DNA from: Deltaproteobacteria bacterium
Lineage (GTDB): Bacteria; Desulfobacterota; Desulfuromonadia; Desulfuromonadales; Geopsychrobacteraceae
DNA length: 53,873 nucleotides
Direction: 5' to 3'
NCBI GenBank assembly: GCA_024276935.1
Contig: JAJRWH010000027.1
Span: 1-53,873 of the forward strand
Shown here: positions 1 to 8,215 of the stretch, piece by piece
Numbering within the stretch: the stretch's first letter is position 1
How the letters are laid out: each line of letters begins with the position of its first letter
Made by a program: the position numbers and the translations under genes
The notes under the pieces: generated by a model
The model's input: the letters and a program-made list of their open reading frames with translations, nothing else
Told to the model about the DNA's origin: nothing
Databases searched by the model: none

Positions 1-191
1 GTCATCCCCTCGCTATAATGCCCCCCAACAATGCATTATCGCCATCCATGGCCCAGCACTATTCTCATTAGAACAGTGTTGTACCCTACTTTTTGCAACA
101 CGTAGATGTCAAGATTTTTTATTAGAAAGGCTATTTAATCTCTATTTTATTGGGGGGAATCGACAAAGCCTCTTTATCTGTCCAGCAATCC
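1..191. other. Left-edge intergenic region with nested hairpins
   Basis: No gene is supported here. Read on the minus strand (downstream of comM) it holds a TTGACA box at 107-112 with a poor -10 (TAGGGT, 83-88). A 6-bp hairpin (GTGTTG/CAACAC, about 77-102) follows, then a stem CACTATTCT/AGAACAGTG with one mismatch (about 58-79) and a TAATGC/GCATTA stem (about 18-40). The first two hairpins overlap, so only one could form at a time. This could be comM's 3' region plus a leftward promoter for a gene outside the window. The evidence is weak. Confidence 0.3.
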
Positions 192-1721
192 TCACCCCGA
201 CTTCCGATCCACCCCGCGATACTGAATCGCCTCGGATAGATGGATTGTCTGAATCTGCTTAACTCCGGCGAGATCAGCAATTGTACGGGCCAATTTGAGG
301 ATACGGGTGAAGCTACGAGCTGAGAGTCCAAGTTTATCAGTCACCTGCTCCAAGAGCTGATCGCCCTTTTCATCCAGTTTGCAGAAGCGGCGGATATGCC
401 GGGCCTGCATCTGGCTGTTGGCGTGGAGACCGAAGGGCGTCAGGCGGTCGTGCTGGATTTTGCGCGCCTGGTTGACTCTTTGACGGATGGTGGCGCTGTT
501 TTCGGCGGGGGACTGATCGGTCAAATCTTTGTGCGGCACACGCGGTACTTCGATGTGCAGGTCGATGCGGTCAAGCAGGGGGCCGCTGAGGCGGCTGCGG
601 TAGCGTTGGAGCATTGGCGGGGTGCAGGTACAGTCGTGTGCTGAGTCGCCCCTAAAGCCGCAAGGACAGGGATTCATTGCCGCAACAAGCATAAAATTGG
701 CGGGATAAGTCAAGCTGAGCGCCGCACGACTGATAGATACCTGGCCATCTTCGAGGGGTTGACGCAACATCTCCAGGACATTTTTCTTGAATTCGGGGAA
801 TTCATCGAGAAACAGAATTCCCCGGTGAGCGAGTGACACCTCGCCTGGGCGCGGATAACTGCCACCACCGATCAAGCCCGCGTCAGAAATACTGTGGTGC
901 GGAGAACGGAAGGGACGTTGCCGGACCAGGGCATCGTGGTTCGACAACAACCCGGCCACTGAATGTATCTTGGTCGTTTCCAGAGCTTCGGCGAAGGAAA
1001 AGTCGGGCAAAATTGTTGGCAAACGCCGGGCAAGCATGGTCTTGCCGCTTCCGGGTGGGCCACTCATCAAAATATTATGCGAACCGGCAGCGGCCACCTC
1101 AAGAGCACGTTTTACCTGCTCTTGACCACGGACTTCCGAAAAGTCATCCTGCCCTCCAGGAAACGACTGTTCGCCCGGATCTCCCTCGCAACAATAAGGC
1201 GGGATTTCAATCTCACCATTGATCAACGCCACCACCTGACCAAGGTCCTTGACGGCATAGATTTCTGGACCTTTGGCGACAGCCCCTTCGGCAGCATTTT
1301 CTTCAGGCAGAATTAATGCCTTTTTTTGCCATTTTTGGGTAGCAACAGCCACAGGCAAAACCCCATGTACGGCCTTGACCCGGCCATCCAGAGAGAGCTC
1401 TCCCATCAGTACGAAGTTTTCGAGGGCTTTGGCGTCAACCAGACCGGTCGCACTGAGAATGCCGATGGCAATCGGCAAATCAAAGGCAGCACCTTCTTTG
1501 CGGATATCTGCTGGAGCAAGATTGATGGTAATGCGGCGGGTGGGAAAATCGTAACCGGAGTTCTTGATCGCACTTTTGACGCGATCCTTGCTTTCTTTGA
1601 CGGCCCCTTCGGGCAAACCGACGGTCGAGAATTGCGGCAAGCCCTGGGCGATATCGACTTCAACCTCTACTGGATAGGCATCGATTCCGATCAAGGCGCC
1701 GGATGTCACTTTAGCCAGCAT
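192..1721 (-). CDS. comM: ComM/YifB family Mg-chelatase-like AAA+ ATPase
   Basis: 509-residue AAA+ ATPase of the YifB/ComM family. In transformable bacteria ComM is a hexameric helicase that promotes branch migration during uptake and integration of DNA; in other bacteria its role is poorly defined. The N-terminal ChlI domain (about 1-170) begins MLAKV and contains GLPEGAVKESKDRVKSAI. Walker A GPPGSGKT lies at 221-228 and Walker B GILFLDE at 301-307. A Cys-rich NPCPCGF segment and an LLDRIDLH motif follow, all usual for the family. The reading frame stays open upstream to 1784, but ATG 1721 has a GGAGG ribosome site just before it and matches the family N-terminus. Length is normal. Transcribed leftwards as the last gene before the window edge. 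Confidence 0.93.
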   Translation of the reverse strand: MLAKVTSGALIGIDAYPVEVEVDIAQGLPQFSTVGLPEGAVKESKDRVKSAIKNSGYDFPTRRITINLAPADIRKEGAAFDLPIAIGILSATGLVDAKALENFVLMGELSLDGRVKAVHGVLPVAVATQKWQKKALILPEENAAEGAVAKGPEIYAVKDLGQVVALINGEIEIPPYCCEGDPGEQSFPGGQDDFSEVRGQEQVKRALEVAAAGSHNILMSGPPGSGKTMLARRLPTILPDFSFAEALETTKIHSVAGLLSNHDALVRQRPFRSPHHSISDAGLIGGGSYPRPGEVSLAHRGILFLDEFPEFKKNVLEMLRQPLEDGQVSISRAALSLTYPANFMLVAAMNPCPCGFRGDSAHDCTCTPPMLQRYRSRLSGPLLDRIDLHIEVPRVPHKDLTDQSPAENSATIRQRVNQARKIQHDRLTPFGLHANSQMQARHIRRFCKLDEKGDQLLEQVTDKLGLSARSFTRILKLARTIADLAGVKQIQTIHLSEAIQYRGVDRKSG

Positions 1722-1817
1722 GGAACCCCCTCCATTTGAATTCATCGTGAGGTGTGAGACGTAAAGAGTAAGGAGGGAAGTCAAAAACTCTTCCCATGAG
1801 CCTTTACGCCTAACTCC

Positions 1818-2744
1818 TCACAGTTCAGAGATGTACTTCTCCGCCTGGGTGGCGGCAACGGCACCGTCACCGACCGCGGTTGAAACCTGTTTTAAGACAT
1901 TGGTCCGACAATCTCCTGCGGCGTAGATACCGGGAACCGACGTATGGGTATCTTCTCCGGCCTTGATATAACCGGCAACATCAAGGGCAACAAGGCCTCC
2001 CAGAAACCCGGTAATCGGTGTCACCCCCACGGCGGCAAACAAGCCAACGGCCTCAAGTTGTCGCTCCTGCCCCGTTTTGACATTTTCAACCTGAATTCCG
2101 GTCAGCCCCGTATTGTCTGACTCAAGCCCGGTGACAACCGAATCCCAGATCATTTCAATTTTTTCATTCTCCAGCACTCGGGTTTGCAGAATTTTGGTCG
2201 CCCGTAACTCGTCACGCCGGTGAACCATATAGACTTTGCTGGCAAAGCGGGTTAAAAAGAGGGCCTCTTCAGCGGCGGTATCACCACCACCAATCACCGC
2301 AATCGGAACATTCCGGAAAAAAGCGCCATCGCAGGTTGCGCAATAGGAAACCCCCCGGCCAACCAGGGCTTCTTCTCCCGCAACGCCAAGCTTGCGCGGA
2401 TTGGCTCCGGTCGCAACAATCACAGCCTTGCACAGGTATTCCTTGCCATCTATCTGCAAACGCTTCCTGTCGCCAAGGTCTTCGATTTTCTCCACTTCGC
2501 CCGTTGTTGTTTCCAGACCGAACTCTACACAGTGTTCCTGAAAACGGGCCATCAATTCAGGGCCATCAATCCCGCCGGGATAACCAGGCCAGTTTTCAAC
2601 CTTGGTGGTTGTCATCATCTGCCCACCCATGATCATCTTTTCGACCAGCAGGGTTTTCAGTTCGGCACGCGAGGCATAAAGACCGGCGGTCATTCCGGCC
2701 GGACCACCACCAATGATAATAATGTCAAAGTTTTGTGAACTCAT
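1818..2744 (-). CDS. trxB: Thioredoxin-disulfide reductase
   Basis: 308-residue flavoprotein that passes electrons from NADPH through FAD to thioredoxin in the cytoplasm. The FAD-binding GGGPAG is at 12-17, the redox-active CATC at 135-138 and the NADPH-binding GGGDTAAEEA at 152-161. The C-terminal FAD motif is AAGDCR. All catalytic parts of the low-molecular-weight TrxR family are present and the length is normal. ATG 2744 is preferred over upstream in-frame codons because a GGGAG site precedes it and the protein then begins like its relatives. It stands 96 bases upstream of comM on the same strand. The next gene to the right is divergent, so 2745-2918 should contain both promoters. A ferredoxin-dependent homologue is less likely, since the NADPH motif is well conserved. 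Confidence 0.95.
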   Translation of the reverse strand: MSSQNFDIIIIGGGPAGMTAGLYASRAELKTLLVEKMIMGGQMMTTTKVENWPGYPGGIDGPELMARFQEHCVEFGLETTTGEVEKIEDLGDRKRLQIDGKEYLCKAVIVATGANPRKLGVAGEEALVGRGVSYCATCDGAFFRNVPIAVIGGGDTAAEEALFLTRFASKVYMVHRRDELRATKILQTRVLENEKIEMIWDSVVTGLESDNTGLTGIQVENVKTGQERQLEAVGLFAAVGVTPITGFLGGLVALDVAGYIKAGEDTHTSVPGIYAAGDCRTNVLKQVSTAVGDGAVAATQAEKYISEL

Positions 2745-2918
2745 TGAAATCAGAACTCCCGGGGGTTTTAAAAGCAAACAGCTGGTTTTCTACCACAGCG
2801 TCAGGCAAAAAGAAACCCGGTCCAAATTTAATCCGAACTTGAGTTCGTCGGCAAGGTGCGGGTAGTATGTGGACACTTTTTCCGCTGACCCTTCAGGGTT
2901 GGCTTAATAGGGAACACC

Positions 2919-3263
2919 ATGTTCAAAATGACGCGCTGGTTCCTCTGGGGCCTCTTTTTTCTTCTTGTTTTGACAGCAATCGACCAGGTGCTGTTACGAG
3001 TCAATTTACCGATTCCCGGCTATGTAGAGGTTCATAACTTTTACGTTGATTTCCGGGGACGGCTGTTGGGACTGGCAGGTACTGATCCGGTCGGCCGAAC
3101 AATTACTGCCAACCGCCAGACCTCTCCTCAAAAAGAACCACGGAAAACATCTAAACAACCGCGTTATCTCTATGTCGATTCTGATGGGGCTCTGCAATTT
3201 GCCGACAGCCTCAATGAGGTTCCCTTGCAATATCGACGGGATGCCCAGCCTCTCTCAGAATAA
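2919..3263 (+). CDS. Small membrane-anchored protein, DUF4124-like tail
   Basis: 114-residue protein of unknown function. Residues 7-24 are strongly hydrophobic (WFLWGLFFLLVLTAID) and would act as a signal anchor, putting the rest outside the cytoplasm. The linker is basic and polar (about 65-82). The last 30 residues, RYLYVDSDGALQFADSLNEVP, resemble the short DUF4124-type motif (Y-D-G-hydrophobic-F-D-P) found in many secreted proteobacterial proteins. The start is the first ATG after a purine-rich AGGGAAC stretch. It is monocistronic and divergent from trxB; its 3' end converges with the amidase gene. The function is not known. Confidence 0.6.
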   Translation: MFKMTRWFLWGLFFLLVLTAIDQVLLRVNLPIPGYVEVHNFYVDFRGRLLGLAGTDPVGRTITANRQTSPQKEPRKTSKQPRYLYVDSDGALQFADSLNEVPLQYRRDAQPLSE

Positions 3264-3345
3264 AATCGAAATCAACATCTGGTGTCAGGTTCTCACCCCC
3301 GGGGGAAAACCCCATGCCAAACGTCCAGAACCAAACGCCCAATCT

Positions 3346-4134
3346 TTAAGGCGTCCCGTAAACATCCCCCCGCCGGTCGCCCAGGGTATCGATATGCTTT
3401 CGATACTGCTCCATTTCTGCAAAATCGAATTCAGCCACCAGTTCGGTTTCAGTCTCGTCCGCCAGAGCCAGAACCTTGCCCAACGGAGAAATCAGCTGAC
3501 TCAAACCAAAGAAATCGAGTTTACCCTGAATTCCGCAACAGTTGGCCGCCACAATAAAAAGCTGGTTCTCGATGGCTCGTGCGCGCAGCAAGGCCAGCCA
3601 ATGTTCCTGGCGCGGTTTGGGCCACTCTGCAGGCAGACAGATGATTTCTGCACCCTCAAGGGCCAGCTTACGAAAAAGTTCCGGAAATCTCAGGTCGTAG
3701 CAGATGGCAATCCCCAGCTTGCCAAGGGATGTCTCGGCAACCAGCGCCTGATTTCCCGCCGCCAGAAAGCGATCTTCAAGCATGGTCGAAAACAGATGTA
3801 ATTTACGATAGCGACCCACCAGCTCTCCCCGGTCGATGACATAGGCCGTATTGTAAATATGGCCCTCATCCAACTCGGGCAGGCTGCCAACAGAAACCAG
3901 CCTTGTCTCATGGCAGGTCTGTTGCCAACGTTCCAGCACCTGCGGGCTCTGCGCCGCCAGTTCGGTCAGATTTCGGTAGTCATAACCACAGCTCCACATT
4001 TCAGGGAGAACAGCCAGCTGTGCACCTCTTTTGGCGACCCGTACCAGGGCGGTGGTCGCTGCCTGAAGGTTCTGTTCGATCTCTCCCGATTTAATGTTGA
4101 ACTGAACAATTGATGCCTGAATTTTTTTTGCCAT
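3346..4134 (-). CDS. Carbon-nitrogen hydrolase (nitrilase superfamily amidase)
   Basis: 262-residue cytoplasmic amidase of the nitrilase superfamily. The Glu-Lys-Cys triad is visible: Glu45 in LPEMWSCGYD, Lys111 in YRKLHLF and Cys145 in IAICYDLRFPELFR. These spacings fit the Nit2 / omega-amidase / YafV branch, which hydrolyses omega-amides such as 2-oxoglutaramate or deaminated glutathione. The exact substrate cannot be read from sequence. The open frame extends to 4188, but MAKKIQASIVQFN at 4134 is the family-like start. It is a single gene that converges with the small membrane protein and is divergent from nhaD. Confidence 0.85.
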   Translation of the reverse strand: MAKKIQASIVQFNIKSGEIEQNLQAATTALVRVAKRGAQLAVLPEMWSCGYDYRNLTELAAQSPQVLERWQQTCHETRLVSVGSLPELDEGHIYNTAYVIDRGELVGRYRKLHLFSTMLEDRFLAAGNQALVAETSLGKLGIAICYDLRFPELFRKLALEGAEIICLPAEWPKPRQEHWLALLRARAIENQLFIVAANCCGIQGKLDFFGLSQLISPLGKVLALADETETELVAEFDFAEMEQYRKHIDTLGDRRGDVYGTP

Positions 4135-4259
4135 CTGCGAAATCCAAATCAAGTAGAAAAACGTTATAGTCCGCATTTCAAACAACATGCGCGGTCGGCT
4201 GTCAAACGAGTATACGCCGCCTGTCAGCAGGCGACAAGCCTGTAAAATCCCGGTTTTTC

Positions 4260-4349
4260 TTGACCCTTCTCCCCCCCGATGATAGAAAGCTAAAAATGAT
4301 TATCGGGCGATAACAAAGATAGCTTGCGACCATAAACTGGTCAATTTTT
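4260..4349 (+). promoter_or_regulatory. nhaD promoter, palindrome and leader hairpin
   Basis: A TTGACC box (4260-4265) and TAGAAA (4283-4288), spaced by exactly 17 bases, look like a sigma-70 promoter. A perfect palindrome TTATCGGGCGATAA lies at 4300-4313, flanked by AAGCTA (4287-4292) and TAGCTT (4320-4325), which could pair outside it. A hairpin GACCA/TGGTC with a T run follows at 4328-4349, directly before the AGAGGAGAG ribosome site. The palindrome could be a repressor site at the transcription start, or part of a structured 5' leader ending in an attenuator-like hairpin. The sequence alone does not decide. Confidence 0.5.
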
Positions 4350-4367
4350 AATGAAAGAGGAGAGAGC

Positions 4368-5810
4368 ATGAAAAAACTGGGTCTTCTGTTGCTGCCAATG
4401 ACCTTATTCACTTCCCTTGCCTGCGCAAGTGAAGGGGTAAAGATCAACACCGAACTGGCCAACACCGCATTTGGTTACCTGGCACTGATCATCTTTATCT
4501 GTGCCTATGCGCTGGTCATCATGGAAGAAAAAATCCATCTGCGTAAAAGTAAACCCGTCATGGTCGCTGCGGGGGTTATCTGGATTCTGGTCGCCCTCAC
4601 CTACGGAGCCCTGGGCGATCATCATTCCCCTGAAATTGCCATCCGGCAAAACCTGGTCGAATATGGCGAACTCTTTCTGTTCCTGCTTTCGGCAATGACC
4701 TATATCAATGCCCTGACTGAACGGAATGTTTTTCAGGCCTTGCGCTCCTGGCTGGTTCTTAAAGGTTTCACCCTGCGCACGGTTTTCTGGATCACGGGCT
4801 TACTGGCATTTCTGATTTCTCCGATAGCCGACAACCTCACCACCGCCCTGCTGATGGGAGCTGTGGTTATGGCCGTTGCCAGGGACAACAAAAAGTTTGT
4901 CGTTGTCGCCTGTATCAACGTTGTTGTCGGGGCCAATGCCGGAGGAGCCTTCTCTCCCTTTGGCGACATTACTACCCTGATGGTCTGGCAAAAGGGTCAG
5001 GTACAATTTGTCGAATTCTTCGATATCTTCCTGCCGTCTCTGGTCAACTGGCTGATCCCTGCCATCATCATGAGCCTGACAATTGCCAAAGAACGCCCCG
5101 AGGCACATGGCGAAGCGGTCCAGATGAAATATGGGGCCAAACGAATCATGTTTCTCTTTTTAATGACCATCGTTACTGCGGTCTCGTTTCATCAGTTTCT
5201 CAACTTGCCGCCTGCCGTTGGTATGATGCTGGGACTGGGATATCTGTCCTTCTTTGCCTTCTACCTCAAAAAGAGGGAACAACGGGATTTTCGTGGCAAC
5301 TCTCCCCTTGACGTTATTGGTCATGACCTGGCCGAAGGCGAGCATCCGCCAGTCGGGTTCGATCTGTTTCGCAAAATTGCCAAAGCCGAGTGGGATACGC
5401 TGCTGTTCTTCTATGGCGTCATCCTGTGTGTTGGTGGCCTGTCTCAGTTTGGATACCTGGCCCTGACCTCGAACTTTTTCTATCTCGACCTCGGTCCGAC
5501 CTGGGCCAATACCCTGGTGGGGGTTCTTTCTGCGGTCATTGACAATATTCCGGTCATGTTTGCTGTTTTGACCATGAATCCACATATGTCTCACGGCCAA
5601 TGGCTGTTGGTCACCCTCACCGCCGGAGTCGGAGGCAGCCTGCTTTCTATCGGCAGTGCGGCTGGAGTTGGCCTGATGGGAACCGCTCGTGGCGTCTATA
5701 CTTTTGGTCAGCACATGAAGTGGACCTGGGCCATTGCCCTGGGTTACATTGCCAGTATCTGGGTTCACCTCTGGTTCAATGCCGACCTGATGAATGTTTT
5801 CAACCATTGA
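4368..5810 (+). CDS. nhaD: NhaD-type Na+/H+ antiporter
   Basis: 480-residue inner-membrane protein of the NhaD (IT superfamily) sodium/proton antiporter family, which expels Na+ in exchange for H+ and helps salt and alkaline pH tolerance. The N-terminus MKKLGLLLLPMTLFTSLACA is an export-type hydrophobic segment, followed by about a dozen membrane spans. Conserved polar segments such as ISPIADNLTTALLMG (about 148-162) and GANAGGAFSPFGDITTLMVW (about 188-207) match the family core, as does SAVIDNIPVMFAV near the C-terminus. The start has a strong AGAGGAGAG site. It is monocistronic, with its own promoter region and an intrinsic terminator at 5850-5879. Annotating it as a citrate or arsenite transporter would be less apt. 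Confidence 0.9.
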   Translation: MKKLGLLLLPMTLFTSLACASEGVKINTELANTAFGYLALIIFICAYALVIMEEKIHLRKSKPVMVAAGVIWILVALTYGALGDHHSPEIAIRQNLVEYGELFLFLLSAMTYINALTERNVFQALRSWLVLKGFTLRTVFWITGLLAFLISPIADNLTTALLMGAVVMAVARDNKKFVVVACINVVVGANAGGAFSPFGDITTLMVWQKGQVQFVEFFDIFLPSLVNWLIPAIIMSLTIAKERPEAHGEAVQMKYGAKRIMFLFLMTIVTAVSFHQFLNLPPAVGMMLGLGYLSFFAFYLKKREQRDFRGNSPLDVIGHDLAEGEHPPVGFDLFRKIAKAEWDTLLFFYGVILCVGGLSQFGYLALTSNFFYLDLGPTWANTLVGVLSAVIDNIPVMFAVLTMNPHMSHGQWLLVTLTAGVGGSLLSIGSAAGVGLMGTARGVYTFGQHMKWTWAIALGYIASIWVHLWFNADLMNVFNH

Positions 5811-5849
5811 TTTACCTGCCAGAAGTTACCCCTGGCACGATTTACGTCG

Positions 5850-5879
5850 GGGCCGCCCTTGTGGCGGCCCTGCCTTTTT
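5850..5879 (+). terminator. Intrinsic terminator after nhaD
   Basis: An 8-bp GC stem GGGCCGCC/GGCGGCCC with a 5-base loop (CTTGT), followed by TGCCTTTTT. It sits 40 bases after the nhaD stop and just before the hemW start, so hemW probably depends on readthrough or a promoter inside this short gap. Confidence 0.85.
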
Positions 5880-5902
5880 CGGCTCTGACCCCAACTGACC
5901 AA

Positions 5903-7036
5903 ATGGCCGGACTCTACCTGCATATCCCGTTCTGCCGTCAAAAATGCTCCTATTGCGATTTTTTTTCTGCACCTCCTGTTGGTAACCAACTCGACACCTG
6001 GCACCATCTGCTGGTCAGCAACCTACGGCTGATTGCCGCAGAACAACCGACCAAACTTGATACCATTTTCTTTGGCGGCGGAACTCCTTCACTCCTCAGC
6101 CCGGCACAGGTTGAGACAATCCTTGATGCTTGCCGCAGTCTTTTTATTTTTGATCCACAAATCGAGATTTCTCTCGAAGCCAATCCGGCGACTCTGACCC
6201 GGGCAACCCTTGATGCCTACCTGGCACTCGGAATCAACCGCCTGTCACTGGGGATTCAAAGTTTCAACGATCAGTTTCTGCGTTTTCTTGGTCGTAAACA
6301 TTGTGCCACACAAGCCGTGTCCATGTTTAAACAAGCTCGTGCTGCCGGGTTCAACAACCTTTCTCTCGACCTTATTTTTGCCCTGCCAGGACAAACCAGC
6401 CATGATCTCGAACAGGAGATCTCCCAAGTGCTTGAACTGAATCCGGAGCATGTCGGCATTTACGGTCTGAGTATTGAACCGGGAACCCCGCTCCAGCACA
6501 GAGTCGACCAAAAGCAGGTCAGGGAAATTGATGAAGAACTCTACGCCCAGAGCTACCTGTTGCTTGACCAGCGTCTGACCGACGCAGGTTTTGAGCATTA
6601 TGAAATATCCAACTTTGCCCGCCCCGGATATCGTTGTCAGCATAATCAGGCCTACTGGCAACGCAAAACCTGCCTGGCTGCTGGCGCTGGAGCTCATGGA
6701 TTTGATGCCTCAGATTATGGCCGACGCTTTGCCATCCCTGCCGATCTGATTCACTACCAGCAGAAACTTGCAGCCCGACAAAACCCCGCTGAACTGGTCG
6801 AAGAATTTACTCGCAGGCAGGCGATGTCAGAAACCCTCTATCTGGCTCTACGCACCCGCGACGGGATCAATAATACGGACTTCATAAAGCAATTTGGCTT
6901 GTCACCAAAAGCGGCCTTCCCCAAAGCCTTTGAACGCCTTCGGCCCTCCCTGCAACAGCAGGCTGACCGCTGGTTTTTTACGGTTGATTCCTGGTTGCTC
7001 TACGACCACCTGATCAGCGACATCCTGACACCCTGA
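5903..7036 (+). CDS. hemW: HemW-like radical SAM protein (coproporphyrinogen oxidase family)
   Basis: 377-residue radical SAM protein. The CxxxCxxC cluster motif is Cys11-Cys15-Cys18 (FCRQKCSYCDFF), with a CDF ending typical of the HemN/HemW group. FFGGGTPSLL, EANPATL and GINRLSLGIQSF motifs follow. The HNQAYW motif near residue 250 is the HemW signature. HemW is now seen as a heme chaperone that delivers heme to respiratory enzymes rather than as a coproporphyrinogen oxidase; this is known for the family and not shown here. The frame is open from 5600 inside nhaD, but ATG 5903 gives the conserved MAGLYLHIPFC start. The heat-shock promoter follows at once. Confidence 0.9.
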   Translation: MAGLYLHIPFCRQKCSYCDFFSAPPVGNQLDTWHHLLVSNLRLIAAEQPTKLDTIFFGGGTPSLLSPAQVETILDACRSLFIFDPQIEISLEANPATLTRATLDAYLALGINRLSLGIQSFNDQFLRFLGRKHCATQAVSMFKQARAAGFNNLSLDLIFALPGQTSHDLEQEISQVLELNPEHVGIYGLSIEPGTPLQHRVDQKQVREIDEELYAQSYLLLDQRLTDAGFEHYEISNFARPGYRCQHNQAYWQRKTCLAAGAGAHGFDASDYGRRFAIPADLIHYQQKLAARQNPAELVEEFTRRQAMSETLYLALRTRDGINNTDFIKQFGLSPKAAFPKAFERLRPSLQQQADRWFFTVDSWLLYDHLISDILTP

Positions 7037-7065
7037 CAGAGTTCTTCTCTGATGCGCATATCAAC

Positions 7066-7094
7066 TTGACAAAGGTCTGAGTGGTTGCTACCTT
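7066..7094 (+). promoter_or_regulatory. hrcA operon promoter
   Basis: A perfect -35 box TTGACA (7066-7071) and a -10 candidate TACCTT (7089-7094), 17 bases apart. The transcription start would fall at the CIRCE element, the usual position for HrcA repression. Confidence 0.6.
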
Positions 7095-7097
7095 CTA

Positions 7098-7124
7098 TTA
7101 GCACTCGCTTGTGTTGAGTGCTAA
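7098..7124 (+). promoter_or_regulatory. CIRCE operator (HrcA binding site)
   Basis: TTAGCACTC (7098-7106), 9 bases, then GAGTGCTAA (7116-7124). This is an exact match to the CIRCE consensus TTAGCACTC-N9-GAGTGCTAA. HrcA binds it and represses the operon until unfolded protein occupies the GroE chaperonin that keeps HrcA active. It lies 36 bases before hrcA. Confidence 0.97.
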
Positions 7125-7160
7125 TTTGATCCAAGGACCCTTGACTGCGGGTAGCAACAG

Positions 7161-8198
7161 ATGGGTGTACCACTGAATGATCGTAGCCAGAATATCCTCG
7201 AAGCCATTGTCGAGGATTATATTCAGACCGCCGAACCGGTCGGAAGTCGTGCCATAACCAAACGGCACGCCTTTGACCTGTCTCCGGCAACGGTCCGTAA
7301 TGTCATGGCGGATCTTGAAGAGATGGGATTTCTGATCTCTCCACACACTTCGGCGGGGCGTATCCCGACAGAAAAAGGCTACCAATACTACGTTGAATCC
7401 CTGCTGAAGGTGCGAGATCTCCCGACAGAATTTCGCAGCAGCCTGGAAGATGATTCACGTTTTGCAGGCAAAAGTATGGAGGACGTCATGCAGGAGGTTG
7501 GTCACCTGCTGTCGGGCATCTCGCGTTACACCGGTCTGGTCATGGCCCCTCGCTTCAATTCGACCGTCTTCCGCCAAATTGAATTTGTGCGTCTTTCCAA
7601 GGGTCGGCTGCTGGTTATTTTCGTTTCTGAATCTGGTCTGGTTCAAAACAAGGTCATTGAGCCGGGAATCGATTTCAGTCAGCGCGAACTTGAATCCATT
7701 ACCAACTATCTGAACCATCGTCTGCCCGGAATGACCATTACTCAGGTTCGCGAACGGATTGCGGTCGAGTTGCATGAAGAACAAAGTCGTCTGAACAAAC
7801 TACAAAAACAGGCGCTTGAACTTTCAGATCAGGCCCTGCAGGGAGATATCGCCGAGCAGGTTTACGTAGCAGGAACCTCACATATGCTCGAGCAGCCCGA
7901 GTTTACCTCGCCCGATTCGATGATGAAGATCATGCGGACCCTGGAAAGCAAACAGCAATTGATTGATCTGCTTGACTGCAGCCAGGCCGCTCGTGGTGTA
8001 CAAATCTTTATTGGCAGCCAATCTTCCCACGCCGAAATTGAAGGGTGCAGTCTGATTGCAGCGCCCTTTTCCGGGCATAAGGGGGCTGTCGGAACCCTTG
8101 GTGTTATCGGTCCGATCCGAATGAATTATTCACAAGTGATTCCGATCGTTGACTTTACGGCCAGTCTGGTCAGTCGTATTCTGGATCGGGAATCTTAA
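7161..8198 (+). CDS. hrcA: Heat-inducible transcription repressor HrcA
   Basis: 345-residue repressor that binds CIRCE elements. The N-terminal winged helix (about 1-75) carries VGSRAITKRHAFDLSPATVRNVMADLEEMGFL and SAGRIPTEKGYQYYV, both strongly conserved in HrcA. The dimerisation and inserted domains follow. The C-terminus has IGSQSSHAEIEGCSLIAAPF and GVIGPIRMNYSQVIPIVD, which is family standard. First gene of hrcA-grpE-dnaK-dnaJ, so it controls its own expression through the CIRCE site just upstream. Confidence 0.97.
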   Translation: MGVPLNDRSQNILEAIVEDYIQTAEPVGSRAITKRHAFDLSPATVRNVMADLEEMGFLISPHTSAGRIPTEKGYQYYVESLLKVRDLPTEFRSSLEDDSRFAGKSMEDVMQEVGHLLSGISRYTGLVMAPRFNSTVFRQIEFVRLSKGRLLVIFVSESGLVQNKVIEPGIDFSQRELESITNYLNHRLPGMTITQVRERIAVELHEEQSRLNKLQKQALELSDQALQGDIAEQVYVAGTSHMLEQPEFTSPDSMMKIMRTLESKQQLIDLLDCSQAARGVQIFIGSQSSHAEIEGCSLIAAPFSGHKGAVGTLGVIGPIRMNYSQVIPIVDFTASLVSRILDRES

Positions 8199-8215
8199 AA
8201 AGGAGTTTGTGCAAG

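Noticed and set aside
5160..5807. A 215-codon open frame on the minus strand inside nhaD.
   Set aside because: It is the opposite-strand shadow of a well-conserved gene and has no recognisable protein features.
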